Assembly (NCBI GenBank): GCA_020832465.1
Contig: JAFIER010000250.1
Coordinates: forward strand, 1-62,094
Origin: Bernardetiaceae bacterium
Lineage (GTDB): Bacteria; Bacteroidota; Bacteroidia; Cytophagales; Bernardetiaceae
Length of the DNA: 62,094 nucleotides
Direction: 5' to 3'
Of this stretch, positions 48,501 through 56,744 are shown in pieces. The notes below the pieces were generated by a model. It saw nothing but the letters and a program-made list of their open reading frames with translations. It made no database searches and was not told the DNA's origin. The translations under genes and the position numbers were made by a program. Numbering within the stretch: the first letter of the stretch is position 1; the number at the start of each line of letters is the position of its first letter.

Positions 48501-51159
48501 GATTCGTAAAAAGTGCCAGGCGGGTGAGGCGTGCCTTATCAACGGTTTTGAGCAGCAACTCAAAAAGTTCGGATTTTTCGGCAGGTTCTAAAGTCATCTG
48601 CTCGGAGCGAATGACCATTTCCATATACATGGCATTCCAATTGCTGCGGTATTGCACGGAAGGCGTTTTGAAGGGGGCTTCATTTAAAAAAGGCAAAACT
48701 GCCTCGTCGGGTGTCGGCAGGTCTGTCATTTTCATAATCGCACTTTGCAAGGCTTTATAATCGGCTGCCTCTTGCAGGTTTTTATGATAAAAAATAGCCT
48801 CAGCTTTCGCTAAATCTCGATTTTCTTCGACAAAAATATAGGCTTTATCCTCGAGGCTTTTATGAAATTTGCGCAACTCGAAATAGGCTTTTATACTTTC
48901 GTAAAACTCCGCTACGGGCGTTTCGGCTAAAGCCGCTGGAGCTACGCTTTCCCAGTTGGGGTAAATAATTTGCGTATAAATTTCGCCTCGTTCTTTCTGA
49001 ATCAAAAACTCGCTGAGGCTTTCGTCATATTCTTTTTCGGCAATTTTATAAGGCTCGAGCCACGCCTCTACGCTCACTTGTGGTGCGATGAGTGCGCTCA
49101 CGGGCATGGCTTCTCCCTTTTGGTTTTGGAAAAGTTTCCATTGCAAGAGGCTCTCTTTGGGGAGTTTTTTCCATTTTTGCGCCTCTACGAAAAGGGCATT
49201 TTTATGCTCGGGCGTGAGGTCGTGGTGCAAACTGCGCTCTGCAATTTTATTGAAAAGTAATTTTTCGTCTTCCAAATAAGGAAAACGCTTTTGCAAATCT
49301 TCGTAAATGCTTTTGTACTCGGCGATATTAAAATCCAATACTGCAAACTCGAGCGCACGCAGCACTTCAGTGATGGGTTGCGTTTTTTCGTTGATGAGCA
49401 GATTGTTTTCGTTTTTTGCTAAGTCATCAATGGCATAAAAATGCGATTTGCCTTTGCCGTCTTTAAATCGGAAACATTTAATAGCAGAAAATTTTTGTAA
49501 AAATTCCTCATCGCTACGGACTTTGCGCAGCTCCTCTATGAATTGGGCGTAATGCGTATCTGAAAGTTTTTCAATCCAAGCATTGATAAGGTTCGTATCG
49601 CCTGCTTTGATAAGTTGCTTGAGTCCCCATTTCGGGAGGTTGAGCTTTTCTTTGAGGTTGGCTTCCTTCAAGATTTCGGCATCAGCTTCGGGGTCGTTCC
49701 AATAAAACCACTCTTTGGCAACGCCAAAATTCATGGGCTCGAGCGGTAGCTTGGTGTTTTTGAGCACGATGATTTCTTTTGGATAAAAACCTTTTTTTGC
49801 CGTTGGCAAATTGTTTTGTATCAGCTCGAGGAGCGGTTCGTAGAGATGCGTATTGAGCAATTGTTTGTTGTACTCGGCAGAGGCATCGGAGAGCAAAATG
49901 GCTTTGAAAATATGCGCAAACCGCTCAAAATTATTTTCCTTATAGTCGTTTAATCGGGCTTCGAGCTGTTCTACGATATAGGAAAAAGTCTCGATATTGG
50001 CTTCGCCTTGGTCGTCTAGTCGGGTGCGGTCTGTGATTTTGGCAAACGAACTGGCGTGGATAAAAAAGGCAAAACGGTGTCGCTCGTTGCGCATCGGAAA
50101 AAACTGGTACAAACTCGGTGCTTCTTTGAGCTCGAGGGCGGCTTGTGTGTCTTTGGGGTATCCAAAGGTAATATCAATCGGACAAAACGGAAACTCGGGG
50201 TCTATGCGTTTGAATGCTTCCTCTTCGGGTTGGATACGAAATTTTTCGGCTTCGATAGGAAATCGCTCTATCTGACGGTCTTGGAGGACAACGCTTTGCA
50301 GGGTTTTGAGCGTATTTAAGGAGTAGCCTATGCCTGCGCTGACGTTGAGCAGCGATTGCTTGAGCTTTTCGTGTTTTTTTTCACCAAACTTGAGAAAGAA
50401 AAGTGAGCCTTGTTTCAAGTCCAAGTTTTCGAGTTGTGCTTTGTGCTTTTGCAAAAATTGGTGCAAGGCGGTGTATTCTTCGTTTTCAAATACAGCACGC
50501 TCGGCGTATTGCAAATCCCTTACTTTTTCGTCGGGCGAAGCGGGGAAGCAAGAGAGTACGATTTTGAAAAGCCATGGTAGGTCTTTGTTTTTGCCTTCGG
50601 CATCGGCGATGCTTTCGAGCTTTGGTGCGGCATCGGCAGCGAGGAGCTGCTGGAGCTGCTCGGCTTTTTGCCAGCTAAAAATCACGGGACCTGCTAAATC
50701 ACGGATAAGCTCATCTGCGCCATCGGATTTGCCGACAAGGCGGTGTGCGAGCTTGAAACCAATGCCATAGCGACCGATTTTATCGCAATTATGCGCTTTT
50801 GTTTTATCTGCTTTTGTGCCTTGAAAGGAGTTGAGTATTGCCTGTACATCGGCTTTTGAAAAGGGTTTGCCGTTGTTTATGACCATAAAATAATGCTCGT
50901 CGTAGATAACGGCGCAGTCGGTAGAGAGGCTATCAGCGGCGTTTTGCAAAAACTCATAAATGGCTTGTTCGTCTTGCGCATTTTGTAGCTTAGGCGTGAG
51001 GTCGGCTTTGATATTGCTGACAATACCGTTGACCATTTTATAAAAACCGCTTTTGTTTTCGTGAATGCTTCCGATAAAGTGCTCGTCCCACTCTGGCATA
51101 TCGTAGCCTTGTGCTTTTTTCCAATCGGTGCGGAAAGTGCGAATATCTTTGATTTGCAT
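45529..51159 (-). CDS. Giant sacsin/HSP90-like ATPase protein
   Basis: 1,876 residues from the ATG at 51159 (MQIKDIRTFRTDWKK); an upstream start at 51234 only adds an unlikely hydrophobic stretch. The first 250 residues are a GHKL/HSP90-type ATPase: N-box AIYEFLQNAADS (Glu and Asn), G1-like FMVINNGKPFS (Asn where Hsp90 has Asp), and G2 KIGRYGIGFKLAHR. The rest is large and mostly helical with no TM or signal. About residues 650-830 and 857-1041 are tandem copies (ALIAPQVSVEAWLEPYKI versus ELIAPQTQVPAWLEPFKI; FYHKNLQEAADYKAL versus FFHKQLQEAKNYKHL), period about 207. Sacsin-like ATPases in bacteria are poorly characterised; some occur in defence islands. The gene stands alone apart from the 2H gene. 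It is densely populated with CTCGAG. Confidence 0.8.
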   Translation of the reverse strand: MQIKDIRTFRTDWKKAQGYDMPEWDEHFIGSIHENKSGFYKMVNGIVSNIKADLTPKLQNAQDEQAIYEFLQNAADSLSTDCAVIYDEHYFMVINNGKPFSKADVQAILNSFQGTKADKTKAHNCDKIGRYGIGFKLAHRLVGKSDGADELIRDLAGPVIFSWQKAEQLQQLLAADAAPKLESIADAEGKNKDLPWLFKIVLSCFPASPDEKVRDLQYAERAVFENEEYTALHQFLQKHKAQLENLDLKQGSLFFLKFGEKKHEKLKQSLLNVSAGIGYSLNTLKTLQSVVLQDRQIERFPIEAEKFRIQPEEEAFKRIDPEFPFCPIDITFGYPKDTQAALELKEAPSLYQFFPMRNERHRFAFFIHASSFAKITDRTRLDDQGEANIETFSYIVEQLEARLNDYKENNFERFAHIFKAILLSDASAEYNKQLLNTHLYEPLLELIQNNLPTAKKGFYPKEIIVLKNTKLPLEPMNFGVAKEWFYWNDPEADAEILKEANLKEKLNLPKWGLKQLIKAGDTNLINAWIEKLSDTHYAQFIEELRKVRSDEEFLQKFSAIKCFRFKDGKGKSHFYAIDDLAKNENNLLINEKTQPITEVLRALEFAVLDFNIAEYKSIYEDLQKRFPYLEDEKLLFNKIAERSLHHDLTPEHKNALFVEAQKWKKLPKESLLQWKLFQNQKGEAMPVSALIAPQVSVEAWLEPYKIAEKEYDESLSEFLIQKERGEIYTQIIYPNWESVAPAALAETPVAEFYESIKAYFELRKFHKSLEDKAYIFVEENRDLAKAEAIFYHKNLQEAADYKALQSAIMKMTDLPTPDEAVLPFLNEAPFKTPSVQYRSNWNAMYMEMVIRSEQMTLEPAEKSELFELLLKTVDKARLTRLALFTNRLGLQAHLNELIAPQTQVPAWLEPFKIKEEEATLLLESNLPLESLCVDEAHLYQDIIQANWEVIIEQEDAKKNVKDFYEKVLHYFRQHRKNKPLESVSFIYSDTAEGFLYEEQSFFHKQLQEAKNYKHLAKAIEILTGLQLPTEEALPYLGVKPFACTERLLEPRMITPAALNKSQMQEFLAFYERCSEPFFTHFCIEEDAEGKHYNLIVDSEAKQYYLGKGKQKLVEAVAEKLPDTYKLLPHRFYNAQAENEGLLLEEDIFKILLEDSSAEEISKLISESGSAKAQVHFFEKLQEVRIKESVAYATESMEAQALQSLTQKNADSDALRQKILLEDKDGNIFKLEDYAYSPTQTLDLGKQGKIELQTAALLPHWEGYFALCEQLIAQFAPEQEEALRQKVFYNERSLSAEFLLEELRAQYSLLENASQLTFVLAQIYLTQDKSLLNDFEVRTLGGNQPLASSSHWYVEGADFIREEAILASDYADMGDILNLEKQPIWDFAESKLLVRPCFSKVGFECQPLKVPMNADLHQSFLQTLYENWLPTEDAHIDFAISQNDSPARALGFEPKRCLLLSDYARHEEQLPDSLTAWLEAGDSERKTAFLQALGVHTAESPLLQMRRYLKENEGIPSQKQVNAIVAFEADLDRATLYWLMEQELEIPEITEADERLFWVRKLYNNIEHFEQALPLPYVSQVEEGEMRYTLAPKGDYQLYYSDEARQKQLQEKYGFSLEWLLEKLEQDKKRMTCIDLRHLELPTSRIQETLALEVLEAESREWDAPHYLAWKGQVGKEIWLIQGQMPYQITYLDTNLGLFRKGNVAEYEGATYVNGKVKHISDALHDELSSSPISQNELLALIRLEHESETAESSLDVIASEQIDTEVYDVEKLQSASSIIKGLRRDAPDRSFIVKASREGKVSLGLAEWQLLRQDSEARVLLIGAEKQEELTGDALLSQKGRFRLELDLETLDAQSLSQIESLLSVAFDAKMIIHKD

Positions 51160-51501
51160 GCGTATAGATTTGAGTCTGTATTTATTGAAATTAAAAAACA
51201 ATAACCTGCTATTCAAGCCCAAAAAAATGAGCAAAAACCGTTTTCAAAATCCGAAAAAAAAGTGATACTAACAAACTTTAGACGAGTTTTTGTTCTAAAA
51301 AACAACTTATAGGCGAGGTATCTTGTGCTTGAAATTGCGAAATATAGGGTGATAATATTTGTTTTACGTCTTTTTTGCTTATCTTGTTGTGTATTACGGC
51401 ATGTATTAACAATTCTTTTTGAGCTGTTAGTTTTGCTTGTTGTAAAATGTTTCTTATTTTATGGCATTAAGATTTTTATTCAGAAACAGACAATTCATTG
51501 T
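51160..51501. other. Divergent spacer between the sacsin-like ATPase and murF-alr
   Basis: An ORF reading into murF-alr from a GTG at 51325 would add about 59 hydrophobic residues, which the cytosolic MurF family lacks, so I treat it as non-coding. No clear promoter pair or inverted-repeat element seen. Confidence 0.5.
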
Positions 51502-53970
51502 ATGAACAATAGCATTTCACAATTATATGAGCGGCTCAAAAATTATAAAATATGTATAGATAGCCGTCGTATTGTCCAGCCTTCTCAAAGTGTATTTTTT
51601 GCATTGAAGGGTAAGCATCACGATGGTCATGACTTTGTTAGGGCTGCTTATAAGGAGTCTGTTCGTTATTTTGTAATTCATGAAGCGCACTTGCTTGATT
51701 TTGAAGATTTAGCGGGGGCTCATTTTTTTGTGGTTGAAAACCCTTTGCTTTGTTTGCAAGAATTAGCAGCTTATCATCGGCAGCAGTTTAGTATGCCCTT
51801 ATTAGCAATTACGGGTAGCAATGGCAAAACGATCGTAAAAGAGTGGCTTTATCAGTTGCTCAATGACCGTTATCAAATCAGTAAAAGCCCTAAGAGTTAT
51901 AACTCTCAAGTGGGCGTACCTCTTTCTTTGTGGCAGCTACAATCGGAGACGGAATTGGCAATTTTAGAGGCTGGGATTTCTGAACGTGGCGAGATGGATA
52001 AACTTACAGATATGCTTGCGCCTACGGAGGGTATTTTTACTAACATAGGTACAGCCCATGATAATGGATTTGCATCTTTACAAGAAAAAATACAAGAAAA
52101 AATAAAATTGTTTAAGGGTGTAAAAACGCTTATATTCAGGGTTGATAATCCACTTGTATATGCAGAGTTACAAAAACTATCTTGTGAGAAAGTGATGTGG
52201 TCTTGGAATCCGATAGCCCTTCACAAGGATTTACATTTTCGTATTCAGACGCTTTTGCAAGATGAGTGCCGCACGGAGCTTATTGTATCTAACCTAAAAA
52301 CGGGTAAAGACTTTTTAATACGTCTTCCATTTGCAGATGTCGCGCAGATAGAAAATGCTTTGCACTGCATGGTATGGATGCTTATACACCAGTTTACGCC
52401 CGATGAGGTTCGTGCACGTATTTCGGGTTTGCGCAATATACCTATGCGCCTTGAGCTTAAAAATGGCAAAGGTAATGCACGAATTATTGACGATAGTTAT
52501 AATAATGATTGGGGTGGGCTAATTGTGGCCTTAGATTTTATGTCGCAGCATCACCAAAAGACTCGCAAAACGGTTATTTTATCTGATATGCTTGAGGTGG
52601 CTACCAATGAGGAGCGTCTCTATGAAGAGATTTTTAACCTTTGTGAGGCTCAGAAAATTACTCGTTTTATAGGGGTAGGTGAGCAGATGGTACGCTTTCA
52701 ACTTAAAGCTGAAAAGCTACCACAAACAGATTTTTTTGCCACTACTAAGGAGTTAGAACAAGCGATTACGAATGGCATGCTTCATTTTTTTGATGAGACA
52801 ATCCTTATCAAAGGGGCACGTGCTTTTGAATTTGAGCGTATAAGCCATCTTTTACAACAAAAAACGCATGGTACAAGGCTTGAAATAAATTTAGATGCAC
52901 TTACGCATAATCTCAATTTTTATCGCTCCTGCCTCTCTCCTAAGACTAAACTGATGGTTATGGTTAAGGCTTTTGCTTATGGCAATGGCAACTTTGAAGT
53001 AGCGAATCTTTTGCAGTTCCATGGCGTTGATTATTTGGGTGTAGCTTTTGCTGATGAAGGCGTGGCTTTGCGTCAAAACGGCATTCGCATACCTATTATG
53101 GTGTTGAACCCCCGTCCAGAAAGTTTTGCTACTATGGTGGCGCACGATTTAGAACCCGAGATGTATAGCCTTGAGCTTTTGTATCAGTTTAAGGAGTTTT
53201 ATCAAAGGCAGTACATAAAACGCGAAGATAAGCACATCAAAATTCATTTAAAAATTGATACGGGTATGCACCGCTTAGGTTTTCAAGCTGATGAAATCGA
53301 TGCTTTATGCGACTTTTTGCGCACCGACCCCCCTTTAGATGTGCAAGTAGCATCTGTATTTAGTCATTTAGCAGCTTCTGATATGGAATCTGAAAGGAAC
53401 TTTACACAGCACCAAATCCGTCTTTTTAAGGATTTAGCTACACAAATAGAGGCGGCTTTAGGCTATCGCACACTAAAGCATATTGCTAATACAGCAGCTA
53501 TTACACGTTTTCCAGAAGCGCATTACGATATGGTACGTCTCGGTATCGGACTTTATGGGGCTGACCAAGACGTGGCACTTAAATCTGTAAGTAGCCTCAA
53601 AACAACGATTTCACAAATCAAAAAAGTAAAGGCTGGTGATACTGTCGGCTATTCACGTAAAGGGCAGGTGTCTGAGGATATGCGCATAGCTACTATTGCC
53701 ATTGGCTATGCTGATGGTTATGACCGACGCTTTAGCAACGGCGTAGGTAAGGTATTAGTAAATGGAAAGTTAGCCCCTGTTATTGGTAATGTTTGTATGG
53801 ATATGACTATGATTGCCTTAGGCAATATAGAAGCAGAGGTAGGTGATGAGGTTATTATTTTTGGTAAGGATTTACCTATGTCAGAGTTAGCAGCGACTAT
53901 CGGCACGATTCCTTATGAAATATTGACTAACGTGAGCGAGCGCGTAAAACGGGTTTTTCATACAGAATAA
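51502..53970 (+). CDS. murF: Bifunctional MurF ligase / alanine racemase
   Basis: 822 residues from the ATG at 51502. The N-terminal part (1-450) is MurF, which adds D-Ala-D-Ala to UDP-MurNAc-tripeptide: AITGSNGKT (about 101-109, ATP), KSYNSQVGVPLS, ILEAGISERGE, GIFTNIGTAH, IIDDSYNND. The C-terminal part (about 455-822) is an alanine racemase: PLP lysine in MVKAFAYGNG, IDTGMHRLGF, GYSRKG with the catalytic Tyr, IGYADGYDRR and CMDMTMI. This fusion is known from Bacteroidota and couples D-alanine supply to its use. It coexists with the separate alr at 8220. Confidence 0.95.
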   Translation: MNNSISQLYERLKNYKICIDSRRIVQPSQSVFFALKGKHHDGHDFVRAAYKESVRYFVIHEAHLLDFEDLAGAHFFVVENPLLCLQELAAYHRQQFSMPLLAITGSNGKTIVKEWLYQLLNDRYQISKSPKSYNSQVGVPLSLWQLQSETELAILEAGISERGEMDKLTDMLAPTEGIFTNIGTAHDNGFASLQEKIQEKIKLFKGVKTLIFRVDNPLVYAELQKLSCEKVMWSWNPIALHKDLHFRIQTLLQDECRTELIVSNLKTGKDFLIRLPFADVAQIENALHCMVWMLIHQFTPDEVRARISGLRNIPMRLELKNGKGNARIIDDSYNNDWGGLIVALDFMSQHHQKTRKTVILSDMLEVATNEERLYEEIFNLCEAQKITRFIGVGEQMVRFQLKAEKLPQTDFFATTKELEQAITNGMLHFFDETILIKGARAFEFERISHLLQQKTHGTRLEINLDALTHNLNFYRSCLSPKTKLMVMVKAFAYGNGNFEVANLLQFHGVDYLGVAFADEGVALRQNGIRIPIMVLNPRPESFATMVAHDLEPEMYSLELLYQFKEFYQRQYIKREDKHIKIHLKIDTGMHRLGFQADEIDALCDFLRTDPPLDVQVASVFSHLAASDMESERNFTQHQIRLFKDLATQIEAALGYRTLKHIANTAAITRFPEAHYDMVRLGIGLYGADQDVALKSVSSLKTTISQIKKVKAGDTVGYSRKGQVSEDMRIATIAIGYADGYDRRFSNGVGKVLVNGKLAPVIGNVCMDMTMIALGNIEAEVGDEVIIFGKDLPMSELAATIGTIPYEILTNVSERVKRVFHTE

Positions 53971-54253
53971 ATACAGTTTGAGTAAATAAATGCAAATACA
54001 AGTAAAAACGGCAAGTATTTTGCAAAAATGTAAAACAAAATGTAAAACTTTATATTTTACACAATATATTTTGCATTTAATTAGTCAATAAGCAATTTTT
54101 ATTGTTTATTGTCGTTATGTTAAGAGCATCAAGCAGTTTGAGTTTAAATTTTGTATCTAATATTGCGATTTGTGTTGTAATTTTAGATAGTATTTATGCT
54201 TATGCTGTGCTTACAAATATACACACACAACACACACGTAAATAGAATATACT

Positions 54254-56452
54254 TTGAGGATTTTGTCCCAAATAACGCTTGTTTTTGGGGTTCTATGCAC
54301 TTTAAGTCCCTTTTGGCTTTTGGCGCAGAATTCCGATACCACTTCTTGGCTCAAGATTCAGTCAGGGCAGGAGAGTTATTTGGTTTCTGAGCTTATCGAA
54401 ATTCTCCCTGATTCAGAACAAACATTAGGTATAGCAGAAGTTATAGAGGCTGATAAGCAGGGTGATTTTTTACCTTTTAGTACTGATTTGGTCTCGTCAG
54501 TAACTCAAGTGCATTGGCTTAAATTAGCGGTATCCAATGAATTAGACAAAGAGCAACATTGGTATTTGAGTATTGATTACATAGACCATATAGACATTTA
54601 CATACCACAATCTGATGGTAGTTTTAAAGTTTCTAAGAACAGCAGTCTTAGCCCTCTTCGTAGTCGTAGTGTGCCTGTGGGTCAGTTTTTGTTTGTAGAT
54701 ATTCCTATTCCCGCCGAGAGTAAGCAAATTTATTATATCAAGATGTATTCCGAGACAATTTTTTCTCGTCAGATGCAGAATTTTGCTTTTCGTAAATTTC
54801 ATTTGCACTCTCCCGAGAGCTATGTAGAGCAGTTCGAGAAACCGCGTATTTTTTATGCTTTTTGTCTTGGCGCTATTTTGATTATGCTTTTGTATAATCT
54901 TGTTATCTGGGGTTATACACGCGATGTTAGTTATTTTTATTATGTACTGTACGTTTTCCTCATCGGTGTTTTTATCTATGCTCAGACGGGTTATATTTTT
55001 GAAGTTATTATTCCTGACTATCCAGTAGTTAATCGCTACGTTCGTTTTTTAGCAGCCCCTTCTTTTATTATTTCTTATTTACTTTTTGCCCAAAGTTATT
55101 TGCGCACAAAAATTTATGTCCCTGTGCTTCATTATTTGATGAAGGGGCTTATCTATGCTTTTGTGCTTTTGATTATTACATTTTTTGGTCAGTTTTGGAT
55201 ATTTGGTAGGCAGAGTGGTTATTTAATGGCACTTGGTGCTTTTTTCATAATGATTACTGCCAGCATTATTTGTATTCGTAAGGGCTATCAGCCCGCCCAC
55301 TTTTTTGTTTGGGCAAATATTCTTTTCATTTCATCTGGGATTATTTATACGCTTTATAGCCTTACAATTATTCCGAATACGCCCTTTACTAAGCCTATTG
55401 AGATGATTGTTCCTTTTACGATTGTTGTCAATTTGGCAATTTTTTCATTGGGTTTGGCAAGTCGTTTTAATCTTATGAAAAAAGAGTTGGTGCGCCGCCG
55501 TCTTGAGCAAGAGCGTGAGCGGCAACGCTTAATCAAACAGCAAAATGAGGAGCTTGAGGGTAAAGTCCTTGAGCGTACTGCCGAGATTATGCAACAAAAA
55601 GAAGAGATTAGGGCACAGCGCGATAATATCCAACAGCAGAATCAAATACTCGAATCTATCAATGACAGAATCGAGAATCAAAACCGTAAAATTACGGATA
55701 GCATTCGTTATGCCAATACGATTCAGAAGGCAATGCTGCCGCCCATAAAGTCTTGGGAAAATGTATTTTCTGAATATTTTTTGATTTACCTACCTAAGGA
55801 TATTGTTTCTGGTGATTTTTATTGGTATAGTAAAATTGAAAATAAGGTTTTTATTGCCGTAGTAGATTGCACTGGGCATGGGGTGCCAGGTGCTTTTATG
55901 AGCATGGTCGGCAACTCTATTTTAGATGATATTATCAACTCCCAACATAAGTTTGAGCCAAGTCAAATTTTAGAATGTTTAGATAAAGAGGTCAAGAAAA
56001 GTTTGCATCAAGAAGACAATGCCAATAACGACGGCATGGACATTGCCTTATGTATGATAGAAAATGCAGCAGACGGAAATCAAGTAAAAGTAAGTTATGT
56101 AGGGGCAAAAAGACCGCTTTTTGTCATCAGAAAAGATAGCCAACAAGTAGAAACTATCAAAGGTAATAATCGCTCAATAGGAGGTGTTTCTTTGCGCAAA
56201 AAATGTGCGTTTAAAACGCAAGTCTTAGACTTACAAAAAGGTGATGCTATTTATCTCACAACAGACGGATTTGTCGATCAAAATGATGACGATCGCAATA
56301 AATACGGCACTTGGCAACTCAAGCGTATGCTCTTAGAAAACAAAGACCTTCCAATGCGCATGCAAGGCAATATCCTTCGCAACGAACTCCAACAACATCA
56401 AGGCAATGCCGAGCAAAGAGATGACATTACCTTCCTTGGCATCAGGCTCTAA
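54254..56452 (+). CDS. 7TMR-DISM sensor with SpoIIE-type phosphatase
   Basis: 732 residues from a TTG at 54254. Signal peptide, a 7TMR-DISMED2-type extracellular beta domain (about 45-185, LKLAVSNELDKEQHWYLSIDYIDHIDIYI), a seven-TM region (about 205-400, the DISM pattern), a coiled coil (about 405-480), then a SpoIIE/PP2C domain (about 485-732) with SIRYANTIQKAMLPP, DIVSGDFYWYS, VDCTGHGVPGAFMS and YLTTDGFVDQND. It would relay an extracellular signal to a Ser/Thr phosphatase. It resembles the C-termini of the other two phosphatases in the window. Confidence 0.88.
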   Translation: MRILSQITLVFGVLCTLSPFWLLAQNSDTTSWLKIQSGQESYLVSELIEILPDSEQTLGIAEVIEADKQGDFLPFSTDLVSSVTQVHWLKLAVSNELDKEQHWYLSIDYIDHIDIYIPQSDGSFKVSKNSSLSPLRSRSVPVGQFLFVDIPIPAESKQIYYIKMYSETIFSRQMQNFAFRKFHLHSPESYVEQFEKPRIFYAFCLGAILIMLLYNLVIWGYTRDVSYFYYVLYVFLIGVFIYAQTGYIFEVIIPDYPVVNRYVRFLAAPSFIISYLLFAQSYLRTKIYVPVLHYLMKGLIYAFVLLIITFFGQFWIFGRQSGYLMALGAFFIMITASIICIRKGYQPAHFFVWANILFISSGIIYTLYSLTIIPNTPFTKPIEMIVPFTIVVNLAIFSLGLASRFNLMKKELVRRRLEQERERQRLIKQQNEELEGKVLERTAEIMQQKEEIRAQRDNIQQQNQILESINDRIENQNRKITDSIRYANTIQKAMLPPIKSWENVFSEYFLIYLPKDIVSGDFYWYSKIENKVFIAVVDCTGHGVPGAFMSMVGNSILDDIINSQHKFEPSQILECLDKEVKKSLHQEDNANNDGMDIALCMIENAADGNQVKVSYVGAKRPLFVIRKDSQQVETIKGNNRSIGGVSLRKKCAFKTQVLDLQKGDAIYLTTDGFVDQNDDDRNKYGTWQLKRMLLENKDLPMRMQGNILRNELQQHQGNAEQRDDITFLGIRL

Positions 56453-56495
56453 AAAACTATTTTTCAGCAAAAAACTACACAAAAAAGATAAGTAT

Positions 56496-56529
56496 TTGCC
56501 TATTTATCTAAAATATCCTCTTAATTTTG
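56496..56529 (+). promoter_or_regulatory. Candidate promoter of asd
   Basis: TTTG (56496-56499), 22-bp spacer (slightly long), TAATTTTG (56522-56529). Leader about 210 nt. Confidence 0.4.
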
Positions 56530-56744
56530 CAGGTGCATAAAAATTACATTTTATTTGACAAACAAGGAACGATATTTCGCAAAGAAATATTATTTCTATG
56601 GTATTGTCAAATCTTGTATCAACGTTCATTTTGTATAACCCCTGGCGGCTTGCTAATGGGCTTGTAAATCCTAAGGATATAAAAAGGGAGTTGATATAAG
56701 ACGGAATAATATTTAGACAACTTCAAACAAAATCTAAAAATAAC

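Noticed and set aside
45529-51159. Horizontal acquisition of the sacsin-like gene
   Set aside because: It is somewhat richer in G/C and CTCGAG than its neighbours, but CTCGAG is also frequent in core genes here, and no integrase, tRNA or direct repeats border it.
51325-51501. Hydrophobic N-terminal extension of MurF-Alr
   Set aside because: MurF is cytosolic and the family starts near 51502; the extension is an accidental open frame in AT-rich DNA.
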